From NCBI RefSeq assembly GCF_000760035.1, contig NZ_JNAO01000001.1:56893-120892 (forward strand): a stretch of 64,000 nucleotides of DNA. Reading direction: 5' to 3'. The DNA comes from Prochlorococcus marinus str. MIT 9314 (GTDB lineage Bacteria > Cyanobacteriota > Cyanobacteriia > PCC-6307 > Cyanobiaceae). Each line of letters opens with the position of its first letter. The stretch's first letter is position 1. Below, piece after piece: positions 37,575-48,746 of this stretch. Both the position numbers and the translations under genes were made by a program. The notes under the pieces are model-generated. The model was given only the letters and a program-made list of their open reading frames with translations. It ran no database searches and was not told the origin of the DNA.

Positions 37575-38172
37575 AGTATTGGAAAAAAGAAATCCCGTTA
37601 TATTGATTCACGGTCTTTGGAATACTTCAAGTATTTTTTCTTTTATTACCTCAAAACTTGATGATATTGGCATTGAATATTTTGCCCCAACTCTTAAGCA
37701 TTCATGTGGAATGACTTCAATTCTGGATTTGACTAATAAATTAAACGAATTAATTTTAGAGAAATATGGTTTAGAAAAAGAATTAGATATTTTGGGATTT
37801 TCTATGGGAGGAATAATTGGTAGATACTGGCTTCAAAAATTTAATGGGTATAGAAGAACAAGAAGATTAATATCAGTAGGTTCCCCTCACAAAGGAACTT
37901 TGATGGCTCAATTAATACCTAAATACCCTTTTAGAGGAATATCAGAAATGAAAATAAATAGTAAGTTTTTAAGAGAACTCGCAAATAATGATTTTTTTCT
38001 TGATGATATAGAATGTATAAATTTCTTTACTTATTGGGATATGATGGTTTTCCCTGGCTGGTGGACGAATTTAAATTTTGGAAAAAAAATATCAGTAAAA
38101 GTATATAAACATAGAAACCTTGTTAGAAATAAATCTGTGGTTGACAAAATAATCGATGAAATTATTATGTAG
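37561..38172 (+). CDS. Lipase-like alpha/beta hydrolase
   Basis: The 203-residue alpha/beta hydrolase has the oxyanion segment VILIHGLWN and nucleophile Ser81 in LGFSMGG, as in cyanobacterial triacylglycerol lipase-like proteins. The substrate is not known. The start could be TTG 37561, overlapping folB by 14 bases, or TTG 37579, just past it; the latter avoids the overlap. The 3' end overlaps the convergent M3 peptidase by 8 bases. Confidence 0.83.
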   Translation: MKITKVLEKRNPVILIHGLWNTSSIFSFITSKLDDIGIEYFAPTLKHSCGMTSILDLTNKLNELILEKYGLEKELDILGFSMGGIIGRYWLQKFNGYRRTRRLISVGSPHKGTLMAQLIPKYPFRGISEMKINSKFLRELANNDFFLDDIECINFFTYWDMMVFPGWWTNLNFGKKISVKVYKHRNLVRNKSVVDKIIDEIIM

Positions 38173-40252
38173 CTCCAGATAGACCTAAGTGTCTTATTAA
38201 GGAATCAGTTTGTGGCTCTCTTCCCCTAAATAGTTTAAATATGTCTAATGGAGGTAAGCTTCCTCCTAAGCTAAGTATTGTATCTTTGAATTTCTTTCCT
38301 ATTAACTTTAAATCTTCAGAGTTTTCTAGATCAGCTTCCTCAAACATTGAAAATGCATCAGCACTTAAAACTTCAGCCCATTTATATGAGTAATATCCTG
38401 CAGAATACCCTCCTGCAAATATATGACTAAAACAACAAAGAAAGTGGTCTTCTTGAATTGGATCAATAACAGTAGTTTGTTTTGCAATTTCTCTTCTTAT
38501 TTCATCTGCTGTTTTACCTTCGTTTTTATCAATACTACTATGCAATCTGAGGTCTGTAATTGCAAAATGTAGTTGTCTAAGCGTAGCCATACCACAATTA
38601 AACGTTCTATTCTTTAGGAGCTTCTCAAAATTCTCATCGGATAATTTTTCTCCTGTTTTGTAGTGCTTAGCAATATTCATAAGTGTATTTTTATGAAAAC
38701 ACCAGTTTTCCATAAATTGACTCGGAAGTTCGACTGCATCCCATTCAACGTTGTTTATACCAGCTGCTTGAGGAAGATTTACAGTAGTAAGCATGTGTTG
38801 AAGACCATGACCAAATTCATGGAAAAGTGTTTGAACTTCCTCAAAACTCATCAAACTGGGTTTATCTTTTGATGGTGGAGTCTGATTACAAACGAGATAA
38901 GCTACCGGGAGGGTCTTTTTGCCAACATTATTTTTATTCAGACATTCATCCATCCAAGCCCCTCCTCTCTTTGATTCAGGCCTAGAGTATGGATCCAGGT
39001 AAAAAGATGCTATTTTCTTATCTTCTTTATTAAGGATATTAAAAAATAAAACGTCATCATTCCATAGAGGAGCTTCATCAGTCGCCTCAACTACTTTAAT
39101 TTCAAAAAGCTTCTCACTTAATTTGAATAAACCTTTCAAAACATCATTTAGTGGGAACCAAGGTCTCAAAGACTCTTGATCCAAATTGAGCTTTTCCTTT
39201 CTAAGAAGTTCAGACCAATAACTAATATCCCATGGCTCAATATTCTGCGATTTTGGAAACCCATTAGCTTTAGAAAACTTATCGAGCGTTTCTAATTCAA
39301 TTTTTGCGGTTTTGAATGCTGGTTCTCTTAATTCTTCTAAAAGGTTTTCTACATTTTTAATTTCTTTCGCCATTTTCGTTGACAAACTTAGTTCTGCCCA
39401 ACTTTTATAACCGAGAAGATTAGCTTTTTTAGTTCTGAGAGATAATATATCTTCAATGATGTGAGAATTATTTTTTTCTCCTTGAGATGCCCTACTAACG
39501 AATGCCTTGTATAGTTTTTCTCTAAGATTACGCTCGGTGGAATAAGTCATGAAAGAAGTATAAGTTGGAACATCTAGACTTAATTTCCAAGGACCATTTT
39601 CAATATCAACTTCTTCATCTTTTTTTAAGTGATTGTGTGCAGAAATTGCCATCATTTCAAGAACTCGTTCAGGAAGACCATCGACTTCAGATTTTTTATT
39701 TAATATTAAAAACCATTCGTTAGTGGCATCAAGAACATTGTTACTGAACTCGGTTGACAGATTACCAAGTTTTTCTGAAATTTTGTTAAATTCTTCCTGA
39801 TCATTTTTTTGTAGTGAAATTCCTCTATGTTGCATCTCAAGAATTTCTTTATCTAAAATTCTGTTTTTAATTTGATCTAAGTTATTTGTTTCTTTAAGCT
39901 TGACTAAAGAATTGTAGATTACTTTGCTTTGCCCAAATTTATTACTCAAGCTAATAATCTCTGGAAGAAATTTTGAATAAATATTTCTTAAACTTTCAGA
40001 ATTATTTACCGCATTTAGGTGGCTTATTACTCCCCAACTCCATCTAAGAATTTCATTTATTTCATTTAAAGGATTTATTACCTTTTCCCAATTTAAATCA
40101 TTTTGAATCAAATAATTAGATAAATTTTTTTCTATGTTTTTAAATTCTTCAGTTATCTTTTCTAATACTACTGGAAATTGTTTACCTATGGTTTCGGGAG
40201 TAAATTTTTTAAATTGTGGTAACTCTCCATATTTAAAAATTGTTGTATCCAT
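38165..40252 (-). CDS. prlC: M3 family oligopeptidase (oligopeptidase A type)
   Basis: This zinc peptidase degrades short peptides, including cleaved signal peptides in other bacteria. The 695 residues include the metal motif HEFGHGLQH (HExxH) near 478 and the downstream Glu in NVEWDAVELPSQ as third ligand. The stop overlaps the end of the convergent lipase-like gene by 8 bases. ndhD ends 13 bp upstream on the same strand. Confidence 0.92.
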   Translation of the reverse strand: MDTTIFKYGELPQFKKFTPETIGKQFPVVLEKITEEFKNIEKNLSNYLIQNDLNWEKVINPLNEINEILRWSWGVISHLNAVNNSESLRNIYSKFLPEIISLSNKFGQSKVIYNSLVKLKETNNLDQIKNRILDKEILEMQHRGISLQKNDQEEFNKISEKLGNLSTEFSNNVLDATNEWFLILNKKSEVDGLPERVLEMMAISAHNHLKKDEEVDIENGPWKLSLDVPTYTSFMTYSTERNLREKLYKAFVSRASQGEKNNSHIIEDILSLRTKKANLLGYKSWAELSLSTKMAKEIKNVENLLEELREPAFKTAKIELETLDKFSKANGFPKSQNIEPWDISYWSELLRKEKLNLDQESLRPWFPLNDVLKGLFKLSEKLFEIKVVEATDEAPLWNDDVLFFNILNKEDKKIASFYLDPYSRPESKRGGAWMDECLNKNNVGKKTLPVAYLVCNQTPPSKDKPSLMSFEEVQTLFHEFGHGLQHMLTTVNLPQAAGINNVEWDAVELPSQFMENWCFHKNTLMNIAKHYKTGEKLSDENFEKLLKNRTFNCGMATLRQLHFAITDLRLHSSIDKNEGKTADEIRREIAKQTTVIDPIQEDHFLCCFSHIFAGGYSAGYYSYKWAEVLSADAFSMFEEADLENSEDLKLIGKKFKDTILSLGGSLPPLDIFKLFRGREPQTDSLIRHLGLSGAT

Positions 40253-40265
40253 TTATTAAGATAAT

Positions 40266-41807
40266 TTAATTAACAAAAGTTGGGATTAGTCCAACCAATT
40301 TAGCTAAAGTGAGCTGCTGACTGAGAGCATTGGTTGAAGATTCGTATAAATTTATGGCGATTTTGGGCCAAAAACCTATTACCAATGTAGGTAACAATAA
40401 ACTGAAACCAATAGTCAATTCTCTACCATTCATTTCTTTAACTGTAGCTAGTGCTGGAATTCTAGGGCCAAAGAATACTCTTCTACACATTGATAATAGA
40501 TATATTGGTGTTAGAACTAATCCTATGGCTGCAATTAGAATCGTGATTGATCTAAAGATAGAGCTAAATCCTTCTTGACTAGTGATACCTAAAAATACAG
40601 TTATTTCACTTATAAAACCGCTCATCCCAGGTAGTGCTAGAGAGGCTAAAGAGCTTGCTAAGAAAAAAGCAAAAGTTATAGGCAAGACCTTTGCTAAGCC
40701 GCCCATATTTGGTATAGAAAGAGTATTTGTTCTTTCATAGAATGAGCCCGTAACAAAGAACATAGCTGCAGCTATAAGTCCGTGGCTTATCATTTGTAGC
40801 ATTGCTCCACTTATCCCTAAAGCATCTACTGCTCCAATCCCTAAAAGAACAAAACCCATATGACTTACAGAGCTACATGCAATTCTCCTTTTAACATTAT
40901 CTTGTGCAAATGCATTTAGAGCTCCGTAAATTATATTAATGATTCCAAGAATAATTAAAGCAGGGGCAATTTTTAGATGTACTTCAGGAAGTATTTGAAC
41001 ATTGAATCTTAAGAGAGCATAACCTCCCATTTTTAAGAGTATTCCAGCTAGTAACATTGAAACTGGAGCATTAGCCTCTCCATGTGCATCAGGTAACCAT
41101 GTATGTAATGGAAAGATAGGAAGTTTTACTCCAAAACCAATTAAAAATCCTAAATAAGATAATAAAGCTAGGCTGCCGGATACATGTTTATTGGTTAAAT
41201 CAGTAATATTTAAAGTAAAGGTATCACCACTCAAGGCAAGTGCTAACCCACTTATGAGTATCAATAAAGAAGCTAAAGCTGTATAAAGAATGAATTTAGT
41301 GGCCGCATATAATTTCTTTTTTCCTCCCCAAATCGCAATAAGAAGATATACCGGAACTAATTCAAGTTCCCATGCCAAGAAAAATAATAGGAAATCTTGA
41401 GAGAGGAAAACTAGTGCCTGTGCTGATGCTTGGACTAATAAAAGAGCAAAATATAGATTAGATTTTTTCTTAATTTTCCAACTAGCCGCAGCTGATAAAA
41501 AAGTAATTAACCCACTTAAAGCTATTAAAGGAGCAGATAACCCATCTACGCCAAGAGACCACTCTAAGCCTATTGATGGTAACCAAGAAGCTCTTTCTAC
41601 TAGTTGTAAAGAACTATCTGAAGTATTGAATTTTTGAAAAAGGACGCCAATTATTAATAAAAAATCTATAAATAAAAAACTTAATGAGATATTTCTGGGG
41701 AGTGAGTTATCTTCTCCTTCTTTTGAACTCAAGAAAGGCATTATCAATGCCCCAATTAAAGGCAGTAAAACAATAGATGATAGCCAAGGAAAAGATTCTA
41801 AATTCAT
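40266..41807 (-). CDS. ndhD: NAD(P)H-quinone oxidoreductase chain 4 (NdhD)
   Basis: This proton-pumping membrane subunit of NDH-1 is 513 residues long with about 14 spans. It contains the conserved [16 protein letters not shown] with the functional Glu and [22 protein letters not shown] with Lys and His in the channel. Cyanobacteria keep several ndhD copies for respiration and CO2 uptake; this one looks like the respiratory (D1/D2) kind but the subtype is not certain. thrB ends 79 bp upstream on the same strand. Confidence 0.92.
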   Translation of the reverse strand: MNLESFPWLSSIVLLPLIGALIMPFLSSKEGEDNSLPRNISLSFLFIDFLLIIGVLFQKFNTSDSSLQLVERASWLPSIGLEWSLGVDGLSAPLIALSGLITFLSAAASWKIKKKSNLYFALLLVQASAQALVFLSQDFLLFFLAWELELVPVYLLIAIWGGKKKLYAATKFILYTALASLLILISGLALALSGDTFTLNITDLTNKHVSGSLALLSYLGFLIGFGVKLPIFPLHTWLPDAHGEANAPVSMLLAGILLKMGGYALLRFNVQILPEVHLKIAPALIILGIINIIYGALNAFAQDNVKRRIACSSVSHMGFVLLGIGAVDALGISGAMLQMISHGLIAAAMFFVTGSFYERTNTLSIPNMGGLAKVLPITFAFFLASSLASLALPGMSGFISEITVFLGITSQEGFSSIFRSITILIAAIGLVLTPIYLLSMCRRVFFGPRIPALATVKEMNGRELTIGFSLLLPTLVIGFWPKIAINLYESSTNALSQQLTLAKLVGLIPTFVN

Positions 41808-41886
41808 TTATGTAATGAATAATTTTTTTATTCTAGTTGAAGTTGTACTAGCTTGAGACTATAACATTAAAAATGCCTAAGTAAAA

Positions 41887-42834
41887 CTACTCACCAGAGA
41901 TAGTGCTAAATTGGCTGCCAGTTGTTTGAACGTTTAAGAACGGTGCTCTGCTAGGTACACCTGACTTCTCCCACGCTTTCACCATTGCTTGACTGACGTT
42001 TTTACCATGTTCTTTTTTACACAAAGCTAAGATACTTGGTCCAGCCCCACTGATTGCGCATCCTAGAGCGCCTGCATTTAGTGCGGCATCTTTGACTTCT
42101 AATCCACCCCTAATAAGTTTCCATCTGTAGGGTTCATGTAACTTATCAAACATTCCTTCTTTTATAAGTTCCGCATTACCTGCTTTTAAGCCGTTTAGTA
42201 ACAAAGTAAGTGCCCCCATATTTGTAACTGCATCAGATATAGGTACATTCTTGGGCATAACCTTTCTTGCTTCACTTGTGCTTAAACGAATTGCAGGTAT
42301 TGCTACAACAGCTTTAATTGTATCGTGCCAATCACATCTAATGATTCTCCATCTTTGAGAAGAAGATCTGGCTGTCAAGCAAAGCCCACCCAGAAGAGAG
42401 GGAACTACATTATCAGGATGACCTTCTATATCAATGGCAAGTTCAAGGAGTTTTTCTTTGGTCAATGGAGAGTTCATTATTGCATTTGCTCCGATTAATC
42501 CGGCAACTATTGCAGTAGCGCTACTTCCAAGCCCGCGTGCAGGCGGCACTGCTAACTTAACTCTTGCTTCGAGTGCGAAAGGGTCGATATTTGCGCTATT
42601 CCATACTTTCTGGGCTGCTCTAAATACTAAGTTTTCAGGTCCTCCTCTTAAATGATTACCATCTGTACTTTCCATTATTAAATCAAATCTATCTCCACCA
42701 CCTTCAATTCTTGTAAAAATAAACTCATTATATAAATCTAATGCTGCTCCAAGGCAATCGAATCCAGGCCCTAAATTGGCAGTTGTGGAAGGCACTGTTA
42801 CCCTTATTTTTTTACCTACTTCAGGAATAGACAT
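41887..42834 (-). CDS. thrB: Homoserine kinase
   Basis: ThrB phosphorylates homoserine in threonine synthesis. The 315-residue GHMP kinase has the N-terminal VPSTTANLGPGFDCLG, the ATP loop PPARGLGSSATA and a C-terminal GCAISGAGPSILAL. It lies 7 bp after glucokinase in the minus-strand run, an association with no metabolic logic that I can see. Confidence 0.96.
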   Translation of the reverse strand: MSIPEVGKKIRVTVPSTTANLGPGFDCLGAALDLYNEFIFTRIEGGGDRFDLIMESTDGNHLRGGPENLVFRAAQKVWNSANIDPFALEARVKLAVPPARGLGSSATAIVAGLIGANAIMNSPLTKEKLLELAIDIEGHPDNVVPSLLGGLCLTARSSSQRWRIIRCDWHDTIKAVVAIPAIRLSTSEARKVMPKNVPISDAVTNMGALTLLLNGLKAGNAELIKEGMFDKLHEPYRWKLIRGGLEVKDAALNAGALGCAISGAGPSILALCKKEHGKNVSQAMVKAWEKSGVPSRAPFLNVQTTGSQFSTISGE

Positions 42835-42841
42835 TTTTTTT

Positions 42842-43876
42842 TTAAGTTCTTAAAAGCATTTTTGCTCTGCAGGCTGCACTAAAAAGTCCAAACTCTTCAT
42901 CTAAAATTATTTTTATAGGTATTGTTTTAAGAATATCTTTTAATCTTCCCTTGTCGAAAAATTGTTTAAAAAATAAGTCTGATTTAAAGTTTTTGAAATG
43001 TTTTGATGCTGTTCCTCCAGAAATCCATAATCCACCAAAGCATAATTCTTGAAGAGCAACATCTCCCAATAAAGAGGCATAAGCGCCTAACCAAATCCTC
43101 TCAACTTCAATCATTAGCTGATCACCTTCTTTAGAAAGCTTGCAAATTTTTTCGGGCAGCTCTTTTCTCAAACTTTCAGAAATTTTAGTTTCTCTAAAAA
43201 ATTCTTGTAGAGGATGGTTTTTGGCATCAGATTTGCTAAGTCTCCATTCAGCAATTCTTGATAAACCAGTGCCGCTAACGATCCTTTCACAAGATATCCT
43301 CTCAATATTTAAGGAATTTTTGAGCCAAGTCTTCAAGTCCCACTCAAATTCTGACTTTGGGGAGTACTCAACATGGCCACCTTCACTAGCTAAAACTTTT
43401 ACCTTTTTCCCTGATATTATTCCTCTTGCAATCCCCAAACCAGTACCCGCTCCAACAATGGCATGTAAATCATTGTTAGTCCCTTCAGATTGTGATCCAT
43501 ACTGGATAGTTGAATATTGATTTTTTTTTAAGAAAGGAATTCCATAAATTTGTACTGCAAAATCATTTATTAGCTCGCAGCTTTTAAAATTAAATTTGTT
43601 CTGTAAAGCATTTCCAGAAATACCCCATGACAAGTTAATGATTTTTGCGTTGTTGTTAGATAAAGGACCAGCCACCGCGAAACATGCAGAAGAAGGATGA
43701 TTAATATTTTTGCATTCATTTTTGAGAAAATCTTCTAGAATCAGTTCAAAAGACTCCCAATCAGAAGATATATATTTCTTTTTGAATAACAATTTAGGCG
43801 AATCATCATTTACTACTTTTTCAAATATTCCCAATAGAACCTTGGTACCTCCTAAATCACAAGCCAGAAAATTCAT
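42842..43876 (-). CDS. glk: Glucokinase
   Basis: The 344-residue ATP-dependent glucokinase (GlkA type) has the phosphate loop DLGGTKVLLG, VGAGTGLGIARG and EGGHVEYS for sugar binding, and a C-terminal FGGLWISGG. It would feed glucose from glycogen or uptake into metabolism. It lies between thrS (10 bp upstream) and thrB (7 bp downstream). Confidence 0.92.
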   Translation of the reverse strand: MNFLACDLGGTKVLLGIFEKVVNDDSPKLLFKKKYISSDWESFELILEDFLKNECKNINHPSSACFAVAGPLSNNNAKIINLSWGISGNALQNKFNFKSCELINDFAVQIYGIPFLKKNQYSTIQYGSQSEGTNNDLHAIVGAGTGLGIARGIISGKKVKVLASEGGHVEYSPKSEFEWDLKTWLKNSLNIERISCERIVSGTGLSRIAEWRLSKSDAKNHPLQEFFRETKISESLRKELPEKICKLSKEGDQLMIEVERIWLGAYASLLGDVALQELCFGGLWISGGTASKHFKNFKSDLFFKQFFDKGRLKDILKTIPIKIILDEEFGLFSAACRAKMLLRT

Positions 43877-43886
43877 CTACCCTAAA

Positions 43887-45803
43887 TTATTTTGTTCTGC
43901 CTTTTTTTTCTATTAATTCATCCATTAATTTGTATAGATTAGGGAGGTTGAAAATACCTAAATTTGTTCCATCCAAAGCTCTTAAAGCGACTGAATCAAT
44001 TTCCTCTTCTTTATCCCCAATAACAGCAATTAAGGGGACTCTATCGAGAGTTGCCTCTCTTATTTTATATCCTACTTTTTCATTCCTAACATCAACTTTT
44101 GATCGGTAACCATTATTATTTATTAAATCATTAAACTTTAAACACTTTTCAATATTTCTATCAGTAATACTCAATAAAATTATTTGATAAGGCGCAAGCC
44201 AAATTGGGAATTTTGCCTCATATTGTTCAATTAAGATTCCGATAAATCTCTCAAAGGATCCTAAAATTGCTCTATGAAGCATAACTGGATTTCTTTTCTC
44301 ATTATCAATATCTACATAAGTTGCATCCAATCTAATAGGCATTGAGAAATCAACCTGAATAGTACCGCATTGCCAAACTCTCTTAAGACAATCTTTTAAT
44401 GAGAATTCTATTTTGGGACCATAAAAAGCCCCCTCTCCTGGTTGGAGTTCCCATTTTAGGTTCTTATTATCGAGAGCTTTGGTAAGAGCCTCCTCTGATT
44501 TATCCCAAATCTCCTCACTACCTACCCTTTTTTCAGGACGGGTTGATAATTTGATAATGATTTCATCAAAACCAAAAGTTTTATAAACCTCGAAGACAAG
44601 ATCTATAAAGGTTGATACCTCTTCTTGAATTTGCTCTTCTGTGCAGAAAATGTGTGCATCATCTTGAGTAAAGTTTCTTACTCGCATTAAGCCGTGCAGT
44701 GCTCCAGAGGGCTCATTTCTGTGACAAGAACCAAATTCAGCAAGACGAATAGGTAAATCCTTATAACTTTTTAAACCTTGATTAAATACTTGAATATGGC
44801 ATGGACAATTCATTGGTTTAATTGCATAAGTTCTATTTTCTGATGCAGTAGTGAACATATCGTCTCTAAATTTTTCCCAATGACCGGATTTCTCCCAAAG
44901 AGATTTATCAACAGCTTGTGGGGTTTTAATTTCTAAATAATCATTTTTTTTGAGTATTTCTCTTATGTACTTTTCCAGTACTTGGTAGATTGTCCATCCA
45001 TTTGGATGCCAAAAAATCATTCCTGGAGATTCTTCTTGTATATGAAATAGTGAATGTTTTTTTCCAAGTTTTCTATGATCTCTTTTTTCCGCTTCTTCAA
45101 TTCTTGTTAAATAATCTTTGAGTTCTTTTTCTTTTGCCCATGCAGTTCCATAAATTCTCTGTAATGATTCATTCTCACTATTACCTCTCCAATATGAACC
45201 TGATAATTTAAGTAATTTAAAGTGTCTCAAATGTCTAGTGTTAGGCACGTGAGGCCCTCTACACATGTCAATGTATTCTTCGTGCTTGTATAAATTGATG
45301 AGACCTTCTTCAGGAATTTCTTCAATTATTCTTAATTTAAAAGTCTCATCTCTTTCTTGAAAAGTTTTAATTGCTTCTTCTTTAGAAACTTGTAAAATCT
45401 CAACGTCATAGTTTGTTTTTATTAATTTATTAATTCTATTTTCGATTTTTATTAAATCTTCAGGAGTAAATCTGTATTCAGAGAAAATATCGTAATAAAA
45501 ACCATCTTCAATTACAGGTCCAATCGCCATTTTAATATCAGAGTAAATTTGTTTAACTGCATGACCAATAAGGTGAGCGAAAGAATGTCTTATTATTTCA
45601 ATTCCTTCTTTATCTTTTGATGTGATGATTACAACTTTGGAATCTTTATTTATAGGGATTGTTGCATCAAGAAGAACATCATTTACTTTCCCAGCAATTG
45701 TTGCTTTAGCTAATCCAGCACCTATACTCTGGGCAATTTCTAGAATCGTTACAGATTTTTCGAAAACTTTTTTTGAACCATCAGGCAAGGTAATTATTGG
45801 CAT
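43887..45803 (-). CDS. thrS: Threonyl-tRNA synthetase
   Basis: The 638-residue class II synthetase has a TGS domain (1-60), an editing domain (to about 230), a catalytic core with the zinc Cys motif [10 protein letters not shown] and an anticodon-binding C-terminus. It starts 3 bp after the trpS stop and is followed by glk after 10 bp. Length is normal. Confidence 0.96.
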   Translation of the reverse strand: MPIITLPDGSKKVFEKSVTILEIAQSIGAGLAKATIAGKVNDVLLDATIPINKDSKVVIITSKDKEGIEIIRHSFAHLIGHAVKQIYSDIKMAIGPVIEDGFYYDIFSEYRFTPEDLIKIENRINKLIKTNYDVEILQVSKEEAIKTFQERDETFKLRIIEEIPEEGLINLYKHEEYIDMCRGPHVPNTRHLRHFKLLKLSGSYWRGNSENESLQRIYGTAWAKEKELKDYLTRIEEAEKRDHRKLGKKHSLFHIQEESPGMIFWHPNGWTIYQVLEKYIREILKKNDYLEIKTPQAVDKSLWEKSGHWEKFRDDMFTTASENRTYAIKPMNCPCHIQVFNQGLKSYKDLPIRLAEFGSCHRNEPSGALHGLMRVRNFTQDDAHIFCTEEQIQEEVSTFIDLVFEVYKTFGFDEIIIKLSTRPEKRVGSEEIWDKSEEALTKALDNKNLKWELQPGEGAFYGPKIEFSLKDCLKRVWQCGTIQVDFSMPIRLDATYVDIDNEKRNPVMLHRAILGSFERFIGILIEQYEAKFPIWLAPYQIILLSITDRNIEKCLKFNDLINNNGYRSKVDVRNEKVGYKIREATLDRVPLIAVIGDKEEEIDSVALRALDGTNLGIFNLPNLYKLMDELIEKKGRTK

Positions 45804-45806
45804 AAT

Positions 45807-46823
45807 TTATTTCTCCATTTCAAAAAATCCCAATTTTGATTTGACTCTTTTTAAAGTCTGATTCGCTAAATCTTCAGCTTTTTCCTTCCCTTCATTAAGG
45901 ATTTTATTTAGTTGATAGGGATCATTAATTAATAATTTATATTTTTTCTGAATAGGTTCTAGTGATTCAATAAGTTGTTCGGTAATTAATTTTTTAAATG
46001 CCCCCCATCCAGTCTCTAAAAATTCATTTTCACATTGAGAAATTTCTTTGCCGGATAATATTGAATAAATCATCAAAAGATTTTTAGATTCTGGTCTCTC
46101 AGGGTTGTTAAATTCAATTCCAATAGAACTGTCACTTTTTGCTCTTTTAATTTTTTTTGTGATTATTTCAGGAGGATCTAATAAATTAATGCGACTGCCC
46201 TCATTAGGATCACTTTTGCTCATCTTTTTTGAACCATCAATTAAACTCATTATTTTGGAACCATTCTTCATGATGATTGGTTGAGGGATCTTTAAAATAT
46301 TTTTATCCTTACTAAATCTGGCATTAATTCTCTGTTGTGCAATATCTCTCGCAAGTTCAAGATGTTGTTTTTGATCCTCACCTACTGGTACGAAGTCAGC
46401 ATCATAAAGAAGGATATCTGCAGCCATAAGTATTGGATAGTCAAATAATCCAATAGATACATTATTACCTTGTTGTATGGATTTTTCTTTAAATTGAATC
46501 ATTCTTTCCATCCAATTTATTGGGGTCATGCAATTTAATATCCAACAAAGTTCTGAATGCGCTGAAATATGACTTTGGACAAAAATTGAACATATATTTG
46601 GATCAATCCCACAAGCGACGTACAAAGCAGCTGTAGAGATAGTGTTCTGAGATAATTCTTTGGGATTATGTGAAGCTGTTATTGCGTGCAAATCAACTAC
46701 ACATAAAAATGTTTCATATTGCTCTTGAAGCGTAACCCAATTATTTATGGCCCCAAGCCAATTCCCAATATGTAAATCACCAGTGGGTTGAACCCCCGAA
46801 AGAATTCTTTTTTTATTTGCCAT
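45807..46823 (-). CDS. trpS: Tryptophanyl-tRNA synthetase
   Basis: The 338-residue class I synthetase has the HIGH-like motif DLHIGNW at the N-terminus and KKMSKSD (KMSKS) near 200. Its start overlaps the stop of the RGG-rich protein by 11 bases and its stop is 3 bp from thrS, so three or more genes are probably translated from one mRNA. Confidence 0.96.
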   Translation of the reverse strand: MANKKRILSGVQPTGDLHIGNWLGAINNWVTLQEQYETFLCVVDLHAITASHNPKELSQNTISTAALYVACGIDPNICSIFVQSHISAHSELCWILNCMTPINWMERMIQFKEKSIQQGNNVSIGLFDYPILMAADILLYDADFVPVGEDQKQHLELARDIAQQRINARFSKDKNILKIPQPIIMKNGSKIMSLIDGSKKMSKSDPNEGSRINLLDPPEIITKKIKRAKSDSSIGIEFNNPERPESKNLLMIYSILSGKEISQCENEFLETGWGAFKKLITEQLIESLEPIQKKYKLLINDPYQLNKILNEGKEKAEDLANQTLKRVKSKLGFFEMEK

Positions 46824-47235
46824 CCTCTTCTACTTCGCTAGATTGGATCTCTTCAGTTGATGTACTTTTTACAGGTCTTGCAAAAGGGTCAGGTGCTGTT
46901 GTTGTCTTTTCTTCATAAGAATTTTGTGATTGTCTACTCGGAGAAGAGTTTTTATTGTTTTTTGCATATTCTTTGATTGAATCAATCAATTTTTCGTCTT
47001 TGATCATTTCGCTAAGTGTTCTAACAGAGAAACCCAGAACTGCAACGGTAGATCTTAATTGAAAGGTCTCTTGAATTGATTTAACAGCTTTCATTTCGTT
47101 ATCACTCAATCTTATGCGGAATCCTCCTCCATCTCTTCTGCCACCCGATCTATCTCTGAAATTAGATCTTTCATTGTTAGAACGACCTCTGTAATTTTCT
47201 TGTCTAGGATTATTGCTGAAATTTGAATTAGACAT
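46813..47235 (-). CDS. RGG-rich disordered protein with a small helical domain, unknown function
   Basis: The 140-residue protein has an N-terminal tail (about 1-40) rich in Arg, Gly, Asn and Ser with RGG-like motifs (YRGRSNNE, RSGGRRDGGGFR), a compact mainly helical core (about 41-92), and an acidic, disordered C-terminus. Such tails are known in RNA-binding proteins, so RNA contact is a reasonable inference. It is not a recognised domain family to me. It opens the trpS-thrS-glk-thrB run and overlaps trpS by 11 bases. The 165-bp upstream gap holds its promoter and that of the divergent DUF697 gene. Confidence 0.78.
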   Translation of the reverse strand: MSNSNFSNNPRQENYRGRSNNERSNFRDRSGGRRDGGGFRIRLSDNEMKAVKSIQETFQLRSTVAVLGFSVRTLSEMIKDEKLIDSIKEYAKNNKNSSPSRQSQNSYEEKTTTAPDPFARPVKSTSTEEIQSSEVEEDGK

Positions 47236-47400
47236 CTTAATGTTTCTTAAGTTATTTAAATAGTCTATTAACTTAGCATCTTGTTACGCAATAAGTCTTT
47301 TTAAAAGGGTTAAATTTTTATCTTTTGATTAACGACTTATGAAATTTTGCTTTTCTCATTCACAACTTGCATTAAAATAAAATTAGAAAAATAAAATATT

Positions 47401-48735
47401 GTGTTTGATATTAGTAAAGACAACCTTTTAAAGGATTTCATAAAGTTTCCAAAAAAAAATCTTCTTATTATTTTATTATTGTTAGGTTTTGGGGAATGGT
47501 TTGTCAGTGACTTAATTCATTTTGCAGGAGGCTCAATAGGATTTTTTGCTTTGTGTTTGGGGGGATATTTTTACTTGAAAAGTGATAAACCTAAATTTAA
47601 TGAGCCAAATAATTTAGATGGTTGGATAAATCTATGTAATGAAGATTTAAATTTTTTTGAAGAACTTGAAGCAATAAATGAATTAGAAAAACAGAATTCA
47701 AAAAGACAAAAAACACTTGAATCTATTCTTAAAAGATGTGAAAAAGAAAAAATAAGTTGCTTTGGACAAAAAGATTATCAAAGTTTTCAATCTGTTATGA
47801 AAAGTAATTTCAAAGCAGATAAGTTTGACTTGGATTTATACGAAAAACTCCCTAAATACAATTCTTCTCAAGTTATTCCAGAAGAAGCTTTGAAGAGTGA
47901 TGCAATCTTGTATTTTATAAACTTGCCTTTGTCGGCAAATGATTTTTTGTGGCTGGAAAAGTTTCCTAAAAATATGCCAATCTGGTTGGTGGCTTTAACT
48001 TCCAACCAAATAGAAGGCAAAAATCAGATAGAAGACCTAAAGTCTCAAATTTCAAGTGACTTTATAAACAAAATTATTACTTTTGATGCGAATAAGAGTG
48101 AAGTAACAAATATACCTTTTTCTTTAAGGAAGTTTTTCATAAGTTCATCTAAAAATATTGAAAATACAAAAAAAAGGCTCTTGAAAGAACTTCATGCTGC
48201 CTGGCAATCTGAAATTGAAGGTATTAGAAGAATGCAGTTAAAAGGTATACAAAGAAAAAATCAAATTCTTGTCGCAACAACTGTTTTCTTATCTCCTATC
48301 CCTTCAATTGATGTTATGGCAATGACAGTATTAAATTCTTTAATGATTAAAGAAATTAAGTCTATATGGGGATGTAATTGGTCTCCTGAAATGTTAGATA
48401 AGGTATCCAAAGAGATTTTAAAGACTGCAATTGCTCAAGGAGTTATTGAATGGAGTGGACAGACTCTAATTGGCATAACAAAATTACATGGCCCAAATTG
48501 GCTTGTCTCTGGAACATTTCAGGCTGTCAGTGCTGCTTATTTAACAAGAGTAGTATCAAGTTCTTTGGCTGATTTTATGGCAATAACAAAAGGAGTAGAA
48601 GAACCTGATTTGGATTTTATAAAGAAAAATTCTAAGAAAATTGTTCAAGAAGCTTTTGAAAAAGAAAAAATAAATTGGAAAGGATTTATTTCTGATCTTA
48701 GAAAACCACTTATGAAACTATCTTTTAATTCATAA
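47401..48735 (+). CDS. DUF697 (YcjF-like) membrane protein lacking a GTPase motif
   Basis: The 444-residue protein has two hydrophobic spans near the N-terminus (about 18-36 and 42-58), a soluble middle part and a C-terminal DUF697-like membrane domain (about 285-405, with VFLSPIPSIDVMAMTVLN). Cyanobacterial relatives often carry a GTPase domain before DUF697, but I see no GxxxxGKS/T loop or DxxG here, so the domain is lost or never present. The start is GTG. mntC follows 11 bp later. Confidence 0.75.
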   Translation: MFDISKDNLLKDFIKFPKKNLLIILLLLGFGEWFVSDLIHFAGGSIGFFALCLGGYFYLKSDKPKFNEPNNLDGWINLCNEDLNFFEELEAINELEKQNSKRQKTLESILKRCEKEKISCFGQKDYQSFQSVMKSNFKADKFDLDLYEKLPKYNSSQVIPEEALKSDAILYFINLPLSANDFLWLEKFPKNMPIWLVALTSNQIEGKNQIEDLKSQISSDFINKIITFDANKSEVTNIPFSLRKFFISSSKNIENTKKRLLKELHAAWQSEIEGIRRMQLKGIQRKNQILVATTVFLSPIPSIDVMAMTVLNSLMIKEIKSIWGCNWSPEMLDKVSKEILKTAIAQGVIEWSGQTLIGITKLHGPNWLVSGTFQAVSAAYLTRVVSSSLADFMAITKGVEEPDLDFIKKNSKKIVQEAFEKEKINWKGFISDLRKPLMKLSFNS

Positions 48736-48746
48736 TCTTGGGATGA

